NCBI GenBank assembly: GCA_028281575.1
Contig: JANQJP010000063.1
Span: 1 to 37,314 of the forward strand
DNA length: 37,314 nucleotides
Direction: 5' to 3'
Origin: Cellvibrionaceae bacterium
GTDB taxonomy: Bacteria > Pseudomonadota > Gammaproteobacteria > Pseudomonadales > Cellvibrionaceae
Positions within the stretch are counted from its first letter, which is position 1; each line of letters starts with the position of its first letter. A program made the translations under genes and the position numbers. Shown here piece after piece: positions 1 to 10,600 of this stretch. The notes under the pieces were generated by a model that was given only the letters and a program-made list of their open reading frames with translations, was not told the origin of the DNA and ran no database searches.

Positions 1-1412
1 ACGGGCACTTGCTCTTGTAAAGTGGGCGAGAATATTAATGTTTGCCCCGCCGCTAGATTGGCAGAACCCACGGCCGATCCATAACCCGTAGCCGTAGCAT
101 TCAGCTGCACAACACCGGAAGGCACTGCACCCAATTGATATTGTCCCGCTTGGTTAGTGGTGGCAGATAAATCGGCACCCAGGACTGTAACGACGACATT
201 AGGCAATGGTGCACCTGTCCGCCTGTCCGTAATCGTGCCGCGAACAATGCCAGTCGTCACGGGATCACCCGTATCGGGGTCAATTTGCAGACGCGACAGC
301 TGTAGATCACCCAGATTCGCCTTCGCACCAAGGGTGAGCAGCGTATTGAGTGTCAACTCACCAAAACCATCACTCGTAACGGATAAGCTGTAGCTTCCGG
401 CAGGAAGATTGGCAAACGCAAATTCGCCATCACCATCAGCAACCAGCAATACCGAGCTGGCACCGGTAAGTTGAATCGCCGCACCCGCTAACACGGTGCC
501 ACTATCGCCATCGACTACGCGACCAGACAAAGTGATTTCGTCAGGTGCTGGCTTTTCAATAGCATCCAATACTCTTAAACCAAGCGCAGTTAAATAAACA
601 TCATCCTCAAAACTGCCATTGCCGCGCTGGAGATTAGAAAAATGTGTAAAAGACGTTTGATAGTCCGAGCGATCCACTTCAACGTTTAATATCGCGGACA
701 GTGCTAAAGCGGACGCTTCCGTTTCGCCCCACAAACCTGCACTGCGCTGCGATGTCAGATAGGTGATGCCATCTGTTAACGCACCACTGAGAAGATATTG
801 TTTGCGAAAGAGCCACAACGCGTCGACAACCAATGCTGTTGTTTCAATACGATTTGGATTATCTTGAAATGACCAACTGCCTTCAGCATTTTGTTTACTC
901 AATAAGTAAGCAACTGCCCGACCTGATACATCATTGGCTACACCCGCATGGGCCAGCACGCGCAGAGCATATGTGGTGCTGAGTAGATCACTGCCGAAAC
1001 CATCAAAAGCACCAACGCCACCATCGTCATTTTGACGACGATTAATGTCGGCAAGCGTCGCATTCAAAACGGGAGAATTGGGCGCAGAACTGAGCAAACG
1101 AAGTGAGAGGTTTTCGGTGGAATTGACCGAAATACTTTCGAGATAAGCCCGCCCATTGGCAGCCACCTGTGAATCGGACTGGTTGAGTGCCCGATACGTA
1201 ATAATGGCTTCTGCCGTAGACTGGTATGGCCAACTGACATCGCTTTGCAGCGCAATACTGCCATCAGCATTCCCACTTGCATTAAGAAAACGGGTATCGA
1301 CGGAAGACTGTGAGATAACGGAGTAGGATTGGAAAACTAAGAATAGAGAAGCGAGAAACCTTAGTAACGACGGGGTAAGGCGAGGCGCCACTTCCCTTGG
1401 CTGATGTATCAC
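1..1412 (-). CDS. Secreted protein with toroid-like repeats and carboxypeptidase-regulatory-like domains (3' end outside window)
   Basis: The frame is open from a GTG at 1412 to the window edge, so about 470 N-terminal residues are seen and the C-terminus is missing. An AAGGA lies 8 bases before the GTG. Residues 1-36 contain a hydrophobic stretch (LLRFLASLFLVFQSY), read as a signal peptide. Residues of roughly 40-290 contain repeats such as NRRQNDDGGVGAF, SKQNAEGSWSF and LQRGNGSFEDD, each followed by a helical segment (TYALRVLAHAG, TALGLRVLDAI). This is the pattern of prenyltransferase/squalene-cyclase-like alpha-alpha toroids. From about residue 300 come at least two beta-rich units (LSGRVVDGDSGTVLAGA, VRGTITDRRTGAPLPNVVV) typical of carboxypeptidase-regulatory-like domains. 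Function is unknown; it is likely an exported surface or adhesion-type protein. No catalytic residues were recognised. Confidence 0.75.
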   Translation of the reverse strand, partial: MIHQPREVAPRLTPSLLRFLASLFLVFQSYSVISQSSVDTRFLNASGNADGSIALQSDVSWPYQSTAEAIITYRALNQSDSQVAANGRAYLESISVNSTENLSLRLLSSAPNSPVLNATLADINRRQNDDGGVGAFDGFGSDLLSTTYALRVLAHAGVANDVSGRAVAYLLSKQNAEGSWSFQDNPNRIETTALVVDALWLFRKQYLLSGALTDGITYLTSQRSAGLWGETEASALALSAILNVEVDRSDYQTSFTHFSNLQRGNGSFEDDVYLTALGLRVLDAIEKPAPDEITLSGRVVDGDSGTVLAGAAIQLTGASSVLLVADGDGEFAFANLPAGSYSLSVTSDGFGELTLNTLLTLGAKANLGDLQLSRLQIDPDTGDPVTTGIVRGTITDRRTGAPLPNVVVTVLGADLSATTNQAGQYQLGAVPSGVVQLNATATGYGSAVGSANLAAGQTLIFSPTLQEQVP

Positions 1413-1454
1413 GGCGATGTCCTTATTTAGCTAACTTTGGTTGTTTTTTGCGCT

Positions 1455-1484
1455 ACACTAGGGATAATCATGCAAAAAGTCAAC
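1455..1484 (-). promoter_or_regulatory. Possible sigma-70-type promoter for the secreted repeat protein
   Basis: On the minus strand a TTGACT (1484-1479) is followed after 18 bases by TAGTGT (1460-1455), which would start transcription about 35 bases before the GTG. The -35 box is good; the -10 box matches only half of the consensus. Confidence 0.25.
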
Positions 1485-1614
1485 AAATCAAGCCAATAAA
1501 GAGATTATTACGACACTTTAAAAATGTAAGCTTTGGTTATAAAAAGCGCTCCTGAAGCTAAGCAGGGTAAACTATCATTACATAAGCGTTACCACGCGAT
1601 ATACCCCCCTCACC

Positions 1615-2118
1615 ATGGGCATACTCACCGCAATATTTACACTACAGGCCCGGCTTAGCAAAGTGAAAATCAGCCCCAAAAAAATGCAGCGCTTGTTAAA
1701 CTTCTATCCTCCCTACCTGGGTGCAGGCGTAAAAATCACCCATATTAGTAACGACTGGAGCGAGCTTCATGTTTCGATGGTCTTGCGTTGGTACAACCGC
1801 AATATTGTCGGCACACATTTTGGCGGAAGTCTCTACTCCATGATTGACCCCCATCTGATGCTTCTACTTATGCAGCGCCTGGGTAAAAATTACTGGATTT
1901 GGGACAAAGCTGCGGATATTGAGTTTGTTAAGGCAGCCAAAACCAAAGTGACATCGATAATTAAAATTTCAAATGCACAAATCGAGGACATCGTCACACA
2001 GACAAACGCCGGTGAAAAATATTTTCCAGAATTTGATGTAGAAATAAGAGACGAAGAAAACGATATTGTCGTCAGGGTTAAAAAGACGCTTTACGTGAAG
2101 AGAAAAAAGCCTTCGTAA
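1615..2118 (+). CDS. DUF4442 hotdog-fold thioesterase-like protein
   Basis: A 167-residue protein with the layout of DUF4442 proteins, which belong to the hotdog superfamily with PaaI-like acyl-CoA thioesterases. The visible family signature is RLLNFYPPYLGAGVKI near residues 26-41, then WYNRNIVGTHFGGSLYSMID at about 59-78, where hotdog enzymes carry their central helix, and IWDKAADIEFVKA at about 94-106. There is no clear Shine-Dalgarno sequence before the ATG, but the N-terminus fits the family. By family, it should be a cytoplasmic protein acting on acyl thioesters; the substrate cannot be told. It is followed 78 bases downstream by the sheath gene, with no evidence of a shared role. Confidence 0.8.
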   Translation: MGILTAIFTLQARLSKVKISPKKMQRLLNFYPPYLGAGVKITHISNDWSELHVSMVLRWYNRNIVGTHFGGSLYSMIDPHLMLLLMQRLGKNYWIWDKAADIEFVKAAKTKVTSIIKISNAQIEDIVTQTNAGEKYFPEFDVEIRDEENDIVVRVKKTLYVKRKKPS

Positions 2119-2121
2119 ACC

Positions 2122-2136
2122 TAGGGTCTGTTGATA
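2122..2136 (+). repeat. Copy 1 of a dispersed TAGGGCCTGTT-type motif
   Basis: TAGGGTCTGTTGATA lies 4 bases after the stop of the hotdog gene. It is one of five similar sites in the window; this copy has T in place of the first C of the core. Confidence 0.4.
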
Positions 2137-2196
2137 CTAAATCTCGTAAAAAAGTATCTAACAATAGCGATATTTCGATAAAGGCTGATATAGCTT

Positions 2197-3777
2197 ATGG
2201 TTCCAACTATCAAAACTCCCGGTGTCTATATTCAAGAAGCCAATGCGTTCCCAAACTCCGTTGTTCCTGTCGCCACAGCTGTGCCAGCATTTATTGGTTA
2301 CACGCCGAAAGCCGAATATGAAGGAAAATCCTACTACAATAAACCGGTAAAAATTACATCATTTGCGGATTTTCAAACATTTTTTATGCTGGAAGACTCC
2401 GCTCTCCCAACAGAACCAACCAAACAATATCACCCGCAATATTATTTAATCGAACAGGAAACAAAACCCAATGCCGGTGACTATATGATAATCGCCGGGA
2501 AATATTATTCCCTCCTGCCCGACCCGGCGACAATTTATTATTTCTACAACAGCGTCCGTCTTTTTTATCAAAACGGCGGTGCAGATGCTTATATTGTCGC
2601 TGTAGGCAGCTATGGAAATGCAAGTGATACCGCCTTGAAAACGCCAGGCGAGCAGATAGTTAATCCAAATATAAAGCTGAGCGATTTAACCCAGGGGCTG
2701 GCTCTGCTAAAAAAAGAACAAGAACCGACAATGTATATTTGCCCAGAAGCGACGCTGTTATCCGAAAGTGACAATGCCACACTGATGCAAACCATGCTGC
2801 GGCAGGCGAAGGAAATGCAAACAGCCATCTGCATTCTGGATATTATTGGCGGCGATGATCCCGATCCTGTTTTATATACACAAGATATTGAACGTTTTCG
2901 CAAAAATACCGGAACTGAGGGTTTAAAGTACGGCGCAAGTTACTATCCGTTTATCGGCACTAACGTCATACAAAGCTCCGAAATAGATTTCACCAACTTA
3001 TTCGGTGGCGATGTTACAAAGCTTGCACCATTAATTAACTCACCTTCTGAGCCTAACGAATCAGCTGAGAAAATTCTCCAACTAATAACGTCTCCACCAA
3101 GTAAACCGCTTACGAATAACCAATTACAAAACGCGCTAGTCACTGCCAGCACAACCTATTCTCAAATAATGAAACATGTCCTGGCGCGTGCCAATGTGTT
3201 ACCCGCCTGTGGCGCAATGGCAGGGATATATACAGCCAACGACAATAATCGCGGCGTATGGCATGCGCCCGCGAACACAGGCATTGCCAGTGCGACGCAT
3301 CTACCTATTCGATTGTCTGATAGTCAACAGGCCGACTTAAATGTCGACGCCGTTTCAGGTAAATCGATCAACGCTATTCGATTTTTTAGCGGCAAGGGTA
3401 TTTTAGTTTGGGGAGCGAGAACGCTCGATGGAAACAGCCAGGATTGGCGCTACATCCCCGTTCGCCGCACAATTACTTTTTTGGCGCAATCAATAAAACT
3501 TGCCGTGCGCGCTTACGTGTTTGAACCCAACAACGCCACTACTTGGGGCGCAATAAAAAGCATGATCAGTAATTTTCTGACAAGCATATGGCAACAAGGT
3601 GGATTACAAGGCACGAATCCCGATGATGCATTCCAGGTAGGCATCGGACTCGGTAGCACTATGACGGCCAACGACCTGGCAAACGATGAGCTGCGTGTAG
3701 AAGTAAGCGTTGCAATCACACGCCCAGCGGAGTTTATCGTTATTACATTTACACAAAAACAGGCAGGCTCTGCTTAA
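2197..3777 (+). CDS. Contractile tail sheath protein (phage/eCIS type), solitary
   Basis: 526 residues, a usual length for contractile sheath subunits (T4 gp18, phage FI and extracellular contractile injection system sheaths). The N-terminus has the diagnostic TPGVYIQE at residues 7-14, followed by a VPAFIGYT segment and ITSFADFQTFF, as in sheath N-terminal arms. The C-terminal domain has GVWHAPAN (from residue 353), INAIRFFSGKGILVWGARTL (Trp405) and WRYIPVRRTI, the conserved sheath core. The protein is predicted to polymerise around a tail tube and contract. No tube, baseplate, spike, ATPase or phage structural gene is seen on either side: the neighbours are a hotdog protein and a sensor kinase. 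The Shine-Dalgarno signal is weak. The family call is firm; whether it assembles into anything alone is unknown. Confidence 0.9.
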   Translation: MVPTIKTPGVYIQEANAFPNSVVPVATAVPAFIGYTPKAEYEGKSYYNKPVKITSFADFQTFFMLEDSALPTEPTKQYHPQYYLIEQETKPNAGDYMIIAGKYYSLLPDPATIYYFYNSVRLFYQNGGADAYIVAVGSYGNASDTALKTPGEQIVNPNIKLSDLTQGLALLKKEQEPTMYICPEATLLSESDNATLMQTMLRQAKEMQTAICILDIIGGDDPDPVLYTQDIERFRKNTGTEGLKYGASYYPFIGTNVIQSSEIDFTNLFGGDVTKLAPLINSPSEPNESAEKILQLITSPPSKPLTNNQLQNALVTASTTYSQIMKHVLARANVLPACGAMAGIYTANDNNRGVWHAPANTGIASATHLPIRLSDSQQADLNVDAVSGKSINAIRFFSGKGILVWGARTLDGNSQDWRYIPVRRTITFLAQSIKLAVRAYVFEPNNATTWGAIKSMISNFLTSIWQQGGLQGTNPDDAFQVGIGLGSTMTANDLANDELRVEVSVAITRPAEFIVITFTQKQAGSA

Positions 3778-3798
3778 TATTGAATACATACGCCAAAG

Positions 3799-6700
3799 TT
3801 ACGCTCCTCTTTGGCTCGGTAACAGCTCGGCAATACAAGGTAAAAGTTCAGCTTTCGAGGTTGGTTTTGTTAGTAACTGATTACCGCCGGCTTCTTTCGT
3901 CTCGGCAAGTGCCTCCTCGGTTGACTTTGCCGTTAAAAATATAATTGGCAGTTCCTCGGGGCTATAAGTATTGCGAAGCGTTTTGCACACGTCTATGCCA
4001 CTCATGTCCGGCATCATGATATCCAACACGATTAAATCAATGGTTGCGCCACTGCTCATCACCTCGAGTGCAGCAGGGCCGCTATCAGCCTCGATAACCT
4101 GATACTCTTTAAGCGCCAAAATTCCCGTTAATACCATGCGGTTAATTGTGTCGTCGTCGACAACCAGGATAGTAACTTTAGCGCCCTCATGGGCATCAGC
4201 ACTATCAGTGTCGCCATTTTTACGCTTCTCTTGATTGCACGCAGTATCACTGTTGTTTTCAGCTAATTGCAAGGTAAAAGTGAAACATGAACCCTTTCCC
4301 AAGCTTGATTCAAGCCAAATCTCTCCACCATGCAGCTCGACTAACTTTTTTGTAAGTGCCAGCCCCAAACCAATACCTTCATTGGACCGGGTATCAACGT
4401 CTTCCAGCTGAAAGAATTCCGTAAAAATATTTTGTTGGTCTTCGGCAGATATGCCTACACCCGTATCCCTGACAGAAATCTCGAGCCTATCGTCAGCCTT
4501 TTTGCAAGCCACCGATACATAACCACCATCCGAATACTTGATACCGTTGGAAACCAAATGAAGCAGTATTTGTTGGAGACGATTGCCATCAGCTAATACG
4601 AACAAGTCACAATCGTTTATATCATTAACTAATTTAATTTCTTTGGGGTCTGCAAGAGATGAAACAAGAGGCAACGTATCTTCAACCACCGTGTAAATAT
4701 TTTTAGGTTCGCAACGAATGACCAACATATTTTCTGACAAACTCGAAAAATCAAGCACATCATTTACTAAGCTCGCAAGCCTTTTTCCGCTTAGCAGTAT
4801 CATTTCAACTTTATTTAACGCTTCCCCGCCTAGGCTTTTTAGTGTTTGCTCCAGGGATTCTGCAATACCGATAATACCGTTAATAGGTGTGCGCAATTCG
4901 TGCGAAGTGCTTGCCATAAAAGCATTTTTTAATTTGTCGATTCTAACTAAATTTGCGTTGACCCTTTCCTGATATTTTTTTTCGTAATACAACTGTCTGT
5001 TTTTGAAATAACTCACCCCATAGATGGTCAACACAGCTAATATTACATAGATGGTATAAGCCCACCATGTCATCCACCACGGCGGGGTAATTGTGACGGC
5101 TATGCGGGTAATACTCTCCGTATTATTTGGGTCCTGCGCCCTGTCCCTCACCTCAAAAAAATAGCTGCCCGGATCAAGGTTGGTGTAGTTGGCGCGATGC
5201 TCGCGGCCCGCCGTGTGCCATTCAGTTTCGTAACCTAAAAGGCGATAGCTGTATTCATCCAAACTCACAGCGCGATAATTCAGTAAGGAAAACTCAAAAG
5301 AAAAAGCGTTCTGTGAGTAATCAAGCAATAACGAACGGGTAAGGTGCGGTGCCTGTTTAAGCGCTGAATGACCAATTTCCAGATGCTGTTGGTGTATTTT
5401 AATATCGGTAATTACAGCCTTACGCGGCTCGGAGTTTACGATTAAATCTTCGGGCTTGAATATACTGAGCCCGTCTGTAGTGCCCGCGTAGAGCTCACCA
5501 CTACGCGAAAACATAAGCGAATCTCTATTAATATAATTGCCAATAAGCCCATGGTGTTTACTAATGACTTTTATGTCTTCATGATCACCTGGATGCACGC
5601 GCGCAAGGCCTGTAAATGTACCCGCCCAAACATAACCTTGAGCATCTTCAGCCAAACTTGTCACGTGTGATGATGGCAAGCCGTGTTTCAAGTCGATGGT
5701 TTTAAATTCGCGCGTATCCCGTTGCAACACATTTATACCGCCGCCTTCAGTACCAATCCAAATATCACCGCTGGAATGTTCGATCAGGCATACTAGTCGA
5801 TTAGAACTGAGTGAATTCGGCACGTTTGAATCGTGAAAAAAAGAGGTAAACGTGCCTACATCTCTGTTGTATACATTTAAACCGTTTTCAGTAGCTATCC
5901 ATAACTCGCCATCACGCGTACGCAAAATTTTTCGTACGTCATCCCATGACAACGATTGAACATTTTCAGGGTCGTAAGGGAAATGCGTAAAAACACCCGT
6001 TGCTAAACTGTATTGATCCAGACCAGCATTATGGGTTGCAACCCAAAGCTTATCTTCGCCATCGAATTGCGTATCCCACACCGACCGTTCAGCAATGGAA
6101 TGACTGTCACTTTCGTCGGGAAAATAATTCGTAAACTCTTCAGATACCCGATTAAACCTGTGCAGGCCTCCTGCCCAGGTACCAATCCAAAGCTCGCCTG
6201 CACTGTCTTCTTCTATCGATAACACAGCGTTTGCCTGTAAACCGCTAGCGTTATCGGGCTCGTATCGATAAGAGCGAAACAACTTTGTTCTTGGGTCAAA
6301 CGCACTTAACCCACCTTCCGTGCCAATCCAAACGGTCCCATCTCTGGCTTCTTCAATCGTAGTCACTGCCCGATGAACCAGGCCCTGCGATTGATCTTTA
6401 TTATGTGTGTAATTGCGAAACAGCGCGCCCTGCCGGTTAAAATGATTTAATGCGCCGCTAAAGGTTCCCACCCATAAGTCCTTCTCACGATCTTCAAAAA
6501 TATAACGTGTTTGATTTGTATCAATGGTAGCTAGATTATTCGGGTCGTGCTGGACAAAGGAAAATGATGCTGTTCGAGGGTCAAAAATCATCACACCATC
6601 TTGATCGACGGCCGCAAATATTTTTCCATCGTGACTCTCCGTTATCTGCCAGATATTGCCTTTATTTTTTCGCGCGTTGACGCTATTGAAATGGTGGACC

Positions 6701-7494
6701 TGGGCACGCGAAGGGTCCAAGCGATAAATTGATCCATTTAACAGACCAATCCAAAGTTGCTTTTGGCTATCTTCGAAAATAGCGTCAACCTGAGTGACGC
6801 CTTGAGACAGGCGTTCATCTTCAAGATAACCATAGTTGAGCGTTTTACCCTGATCTAAATGAAAGGCTTCCAAGCCTCCGGTCGTGCCAATCCATAAAAT
6901 ATCGCGATGATCTATATGCAGAGACTCTATCGCGTCCGACGCGATGCTGCTGGCGTCATCCGCGTGGTGAAAATAGTTGGTGAAGGCACCGGTCTGTTGA
7001 TCTAAAACACTTAAGCCCTTCATTGTGCCAATCACCAGCTGATTCTCGCGAGTCACGGCAAGCGAAGTCACCATATCAGAAGGTATCGAATTGGTATCGA
7101 ATTCCGAATGGGTGTAGTTGATGAATTTATCCTGTGCTTCATCGTAGCGGCTCAGGCCGCGCATAGTCCCAATCCACATGACATCGTTTTGATCGAAAAC
7201 AATGGCGTGAACAAAGTCTCCCGCCAGTGAGTGCAGGTTACTGGCAGAATGCTTGTAGACCTTCGCCTGGTAGCCATCAAAACGCGCCAGGCCATTTTTC
7301 CCGCCGACCCAGATAAAGCCATGACGATCCTGGTTGATTACCCAAATACCGCCCACGTGATCGCGTTGATCAGAATAATCATCGAGGAAATACCGTGTAA
7401 ATCTAAATAGACTGGATTCGGTTGCACCAAAAGATAGCGTGGAACCAAAGAGTAGCGCCGCAAAAAACAATAGCCGTTTTAAAGAAATTGCCAT
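3799..7494 (-). CDS. Hybrid two-component sensor: Reg_prop beta-propeller, Y_Y_Y, histidine kinase, receiver
   Basis: A 1231-residue one-protein signalling system. The order is: signal peptide (MAISLKRLLFFAALLFGSTL); residues about 30-690 with about a dozen two-component propeller repeats of the form LWIGTxxGGLxxF; a Y_Y_Y domain near 700-770 (FEFSLLNY, YSYRLLGYETEW); and one membrane helix (WWAYTIYVILAVLTIYGVSY). The cytoplasmic part follows: HisKA with phospho-acceptor His865 (TSHELRTP), HATPase_c (IGLGLALTKKLVELHGGEI), and a receiver with Asp1158 (LIVLDIMMPDMSG). I chose the ATG at 7494 rather than a TTG 15 bases upstream. No DNA-binding output domain is present, so it must signal to a partner. 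Such sensors often detect polysaccharide fragments in Bacteroidetes; the ligand here is unknown. The RND operon lies upstream in the same orientation. Confidence 0.93.
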   Translation of the reverse strand: MAISLKRLLFFAALLFGSTLSFGATESSLFRFTRYFLDDYSDQRDHVGGIWVINQDRHGFIWVGGKNGLARFDGYQAKVYKHSASNLHSLAGDFVHAIVFDQNDVMWIGTMRGLSRYDEAQDKFINYTHSEFDTNSIPSDMVTSLAVTRENQLVIGTMKGLSVLDQQTGAFTNYFHHADDASSIASDAIESLHIDHRDILWIGTTGGLEAFHLDQGKTLNYGYLEDERLSQGVTQVDAIFEDSQKQLWIGLLNGSIYRLDPSRAQVHHFNSVNARKNKGNIWQITESHDGKIFAAVDQDGVMIFDPRTASFSFVQHDPNNLATIDTNQTRYIFEDREKDLWVGTFSGALNHFNRQGALFRNYTHNKDQSQGLVHRAVTTIEEARDGTVWIGTEGGLSAFDPRTKLFRSYRYEPDNASGLQANAVLSIEEDSAGELWIGTWAGGLHRFNRVSEEFTNYFPDESDSHSIAERSVWDTQFDGEDKLWVATHNAGLDQYSLATGVFTHFPYDPENVQSLSWDDVRKILRTRDGELWIATENGLNVYNRDVGTFTSFFHDSNVPNSLSSNRLVCLIEHSSGDIWIGTEGGGINVLQRDTREFKTIDLKHGLPSSHVTSLAEDAQGYVWAGTFTGLARVHPGDHEDIKVISKHHGLIGNYINRDSLMFSRSGELYAGTTDGLSIFKPEDLIVNSEPRKAVITDIKIHQQHLEIGHSALKQAPHLTRSLLLDYSQNAFSFEFSLLNYRAVSLDEYSYRLLGYETEWHTAGREHRANYTNLDPGSYFFEVRDRAQDPNNTESITRIAVTITPPWWMTWWAYTIYVILAVLTIYGVSYFKNRQLYYEKKYQERVNANLVRIDKLKNAFMASTSHELRTPINGIIGIAESLEQTLKSLGGEALNKVEMILLSGKRLASLVNDVLDFSSLSENMLVIRCEPKNIYTVVEDTLPLVSSLADPKEIKLVNDINDCDLFVLADGNRLQQILLHLVSNGIKYSDGGYVSVACKKADDRLEISVRDTGVGISAEDQQNIFTEFFQLEDVDTRSNEGIGLGLALTKKLVELHGGEIWLESSLGKGSCFTFTLQLAENNSDTACNQEKRKNGDTDSADAHEGAKVTILVVDDDTINRMVLTGILALKEYQVIEADSGPAALEVMSSGATIDLIVLDIMMPDMSGIDVCKTLRNTYSPEELPIIFLTAKSTEEALAETKEAGGNQLLTKPTSKAELLPCIAELLPSQRGA

Positions 7495-7619
7495 CGCTAT
7501 TGAAGTCAAATCGTTCGACTACGGAAGATTGGATATATTGAGTGTAGTCCAACGCGGGAAAAATGGAGAAGAAGTCACTCAGAATATTTACGCATTATTT
7601 GTCACTTATGGCATCTGCA

Positions 7620-10600
7620 TCAACTATCGGGAGAGGCTTTTTCCAGTACCGCCAAGCGCTGGCTTGTGGTATTCGGTGAACCTGTTTTTCGCGCAAGCAA
7701 TTGGTATGCGACGGGGATAACAAACAGCGTGAATATCGTCGAGCTCAAAATGCCATAAAAAACAACACTGCCTATCACAGCACGCGTTTCTGCACCCGCA
7801 CCAGATGATAACAATAGCGGAATGGAGCCTGCCGCAGTAGTAATTGCAGTCATTAATATCGGCCTGAGCCTTACCGTAGCAGCTTCGCGAAGCGCTTGCT
7901 CAAACTCTCTGCCTTGATCGCGCAACTGGTTAGTAAACTCAACAATTAAAATACCATTCTTTGCAGCAAGACCAACGAGCATAATTAAGCCAATTTGCGA
8001 ATATAGATTTAGCGATGCATCGGTAAAATACAAACCGGCTAAGCCACCAGACATCGCGAGGGGTACACCTAACATAATGACGAAAGGATGCACCCAACTT
8101 TCAAACTGCGCGGCTAACGCAAGATAAGTGATAAATAGACCGAGTAAAAAAATAAACGCAATTGACGCACCCGCGTATTTAAAATCCTGAGACTGCCCTT
8201 TGTAATCAACAATGACTTCCTCAGGAAGGTGTTCTTTAACCAAACCTTCAAGATAATTAAGCGCTTCTCCGAGCGTATAGTCATCGGCCAAATTTGCCTG
8301 CAGGGTAATAGCGCGAATACGGTTATAGCGATTTAACGCATTGCTATCGGCAAACTCACCAACGCTGACAAAATTTGAGAGCGGAATAAGTTCTCGGCTG
8401 CGATCTGAACGGACATAGATATTTTTGAGATCGGTGATCGTTCTTTGTTGTGATCGCTCCCCCTCGAGTATCACATCATATTCCTCTCCTTGATCAATAT
8501 ACGTCGTTACCCGCCTGGACCCCAGCATGGTCTCCAACGTAGCGCCAATATCGCCGATGGTGACACCGAGTTCAGCGGCACGTTGATAGTCAATATTTAC
8601 ACCGAGTTGAGGTTTAGTTTCTTTATAATCCCAATCCAAACCCACCAAACCAGGATTATCTGCATTAATTTTATCGATCAGAATGTCGCGCCAGTCAGCG
8701 AGTTGTTCATAGGTTCCGCCGCCGATAACAAATCGTACAGGTTTTGACGCCGAGGAACCAAAACCCTGGCGTATAACTGGCGAGGCTTTCACCCCTGGCA
8801 GGTCCGATAATTTTTTACGCACCTCATCTAAAATCACAAAACCACTGCGCCGCTTACTCCAGTCATTTAATACAATAATAACAATGCCAGAATTAAAACT
8901 CTGAGTTCGTCCAAAAGAACGCGGCGCACGAACAAGCAAACGGGTCACCTCTTCATTTTCAACATAAGGCATTAAGCGGCGTTCTATTTCGTCCATATAC
9001 TCGATCATGTAGTTATACGTCGCCCCTTCGGGTCCGTTTACCATCACAAAAAAAGCACCTCTGTCCTCCTTAGGTGCATATTCACGCGGCACTTGTTGAA
9101 AAATAATGAATGTAATAGCGATAAGACCTGCGAATAAAACTAACACCAATACCGGCGCGCGGAGACAAAACGCCAATGCGCGCTTATAAGACGCCTGTAA
9201 CATAGAGAAATATCTGTCAACCAAATCAGCAAACGGGTGTTTGTTCTCAGACACTTTTAATAGCTTAGAACACAGCATTGGCGAAAGCGTCAACGCAATA
9301 AACGATGAAAATACGACGGCCGACGCCATAGTTAACGCAAACTCTGAAAATAAGCGCCCTATATCCCCCCGCTGAAATGCAATGGGTACAAATACCGCAA
9401 TTAATACGGCTGTTGTTGCAATGACAGCAAAGGCGACTTGACGCGTACCACGGAACGCCGCAAGCAAAGGTGGTTCCTTATATTGATCAATTCGTCGATT
9501 AATGTTTTCCAGTACGACGATAGAATCATCGACCACCAAGCCTATTGCTAACACTAACGCGAGCAGCGTCAATAAATTAATTGAAAACCCAAATACCAAC
9601 AGGGCAATGGATGTGGAAATAATCGAAACAGGAACAGTCACCGCGGGCACCAACATTGCTCGCGCATTGCCAAGAAAAATAAAAATCACTAAAACCACAA
9701 GCGCCAGGGCAATTGCCAGTGTTTTGTAGACTTCGGCGATTGCCCCTTCGATAAAAACGGAGGTATCGTAGCTTTGTTCGAGGCGCACACCATCGGGAAG
9801 CGACTCATTAATTCTCGCCGCTGCTGCTTTCGCGCCACGCGCAACGTCAATCGTATTTGCCGTTGATTGTTTGATAATGCCAATGCCGACCTGCGGCACT
9901 GTGTTGCCACGAAAAAAGGTCCTGTCATCGACAGTGCCTTTTTCAACCCGCGCAATATCACCCAAACGAACCAAATAGCCGCCAGACTCAACCTCACCCT
10001 GCGCGATAACTAAATTGCGGAAATCCTGTGGTTGGCGAAAAGTACGTTTGGTGCGCACGGTAAATTGCCGCTGCTCGCTTTCAACGATACCCGCAGGCAA
10101 TTCAACATTTTCGTTACGCAACGCCTCTTCTATATCACTTACAGTGATGTTGCGTGCGGCCATCGCTTTTCTATCCAGCCAAATACGCATTGCATATTGC
10201 TGCTGACCGCCAATGCGCACGCGGGAGACACCGTCTACAACAGAAAAACGGTCAACAAGATAGCGATCGGCGAAATCCGTGAGTTCTGGCACACTCATAT
10301 TTTCGCCAGTTAAATTCAACCACATGATGACATCGTCGTTACTATCTTCCTTCTGCACTTCAGGAGGATCGATATCACGCGGAAGATTATTTAAAACACT
10401 GTTAACGCGATCACGCACATCATTTGCAGCAGAATCGATGTCTCGATCAATAGAGAATTCGATGGAAATATCGCTACGACCATCACGCGTGCGGGACGCT
10501 ATGAAACGAATGCCCTCGACACCCGCAATGCGCTCTTCAATTACCTCCGTAATACGGGACTCAACAACACTGGCCGCTGCACCCACATAACGGGTTTGCA

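Noticed and set aside
2197-3777. Prophage or complete injection-system locus around the sheath
   Set aside because: No tube, baseplate, terminase, capsid, integrase or ATPase gene is present, so only the sheath gene itself is claimed.
3792-3815. GCCAAAG/CTTTGGC hairpin between the converging sheath and sensor genes as a terminator
   Set aside because: There is no U-run on either strand, and the stem overlaps the kinase stop codon. It may be chance or a weak bidirectional end.
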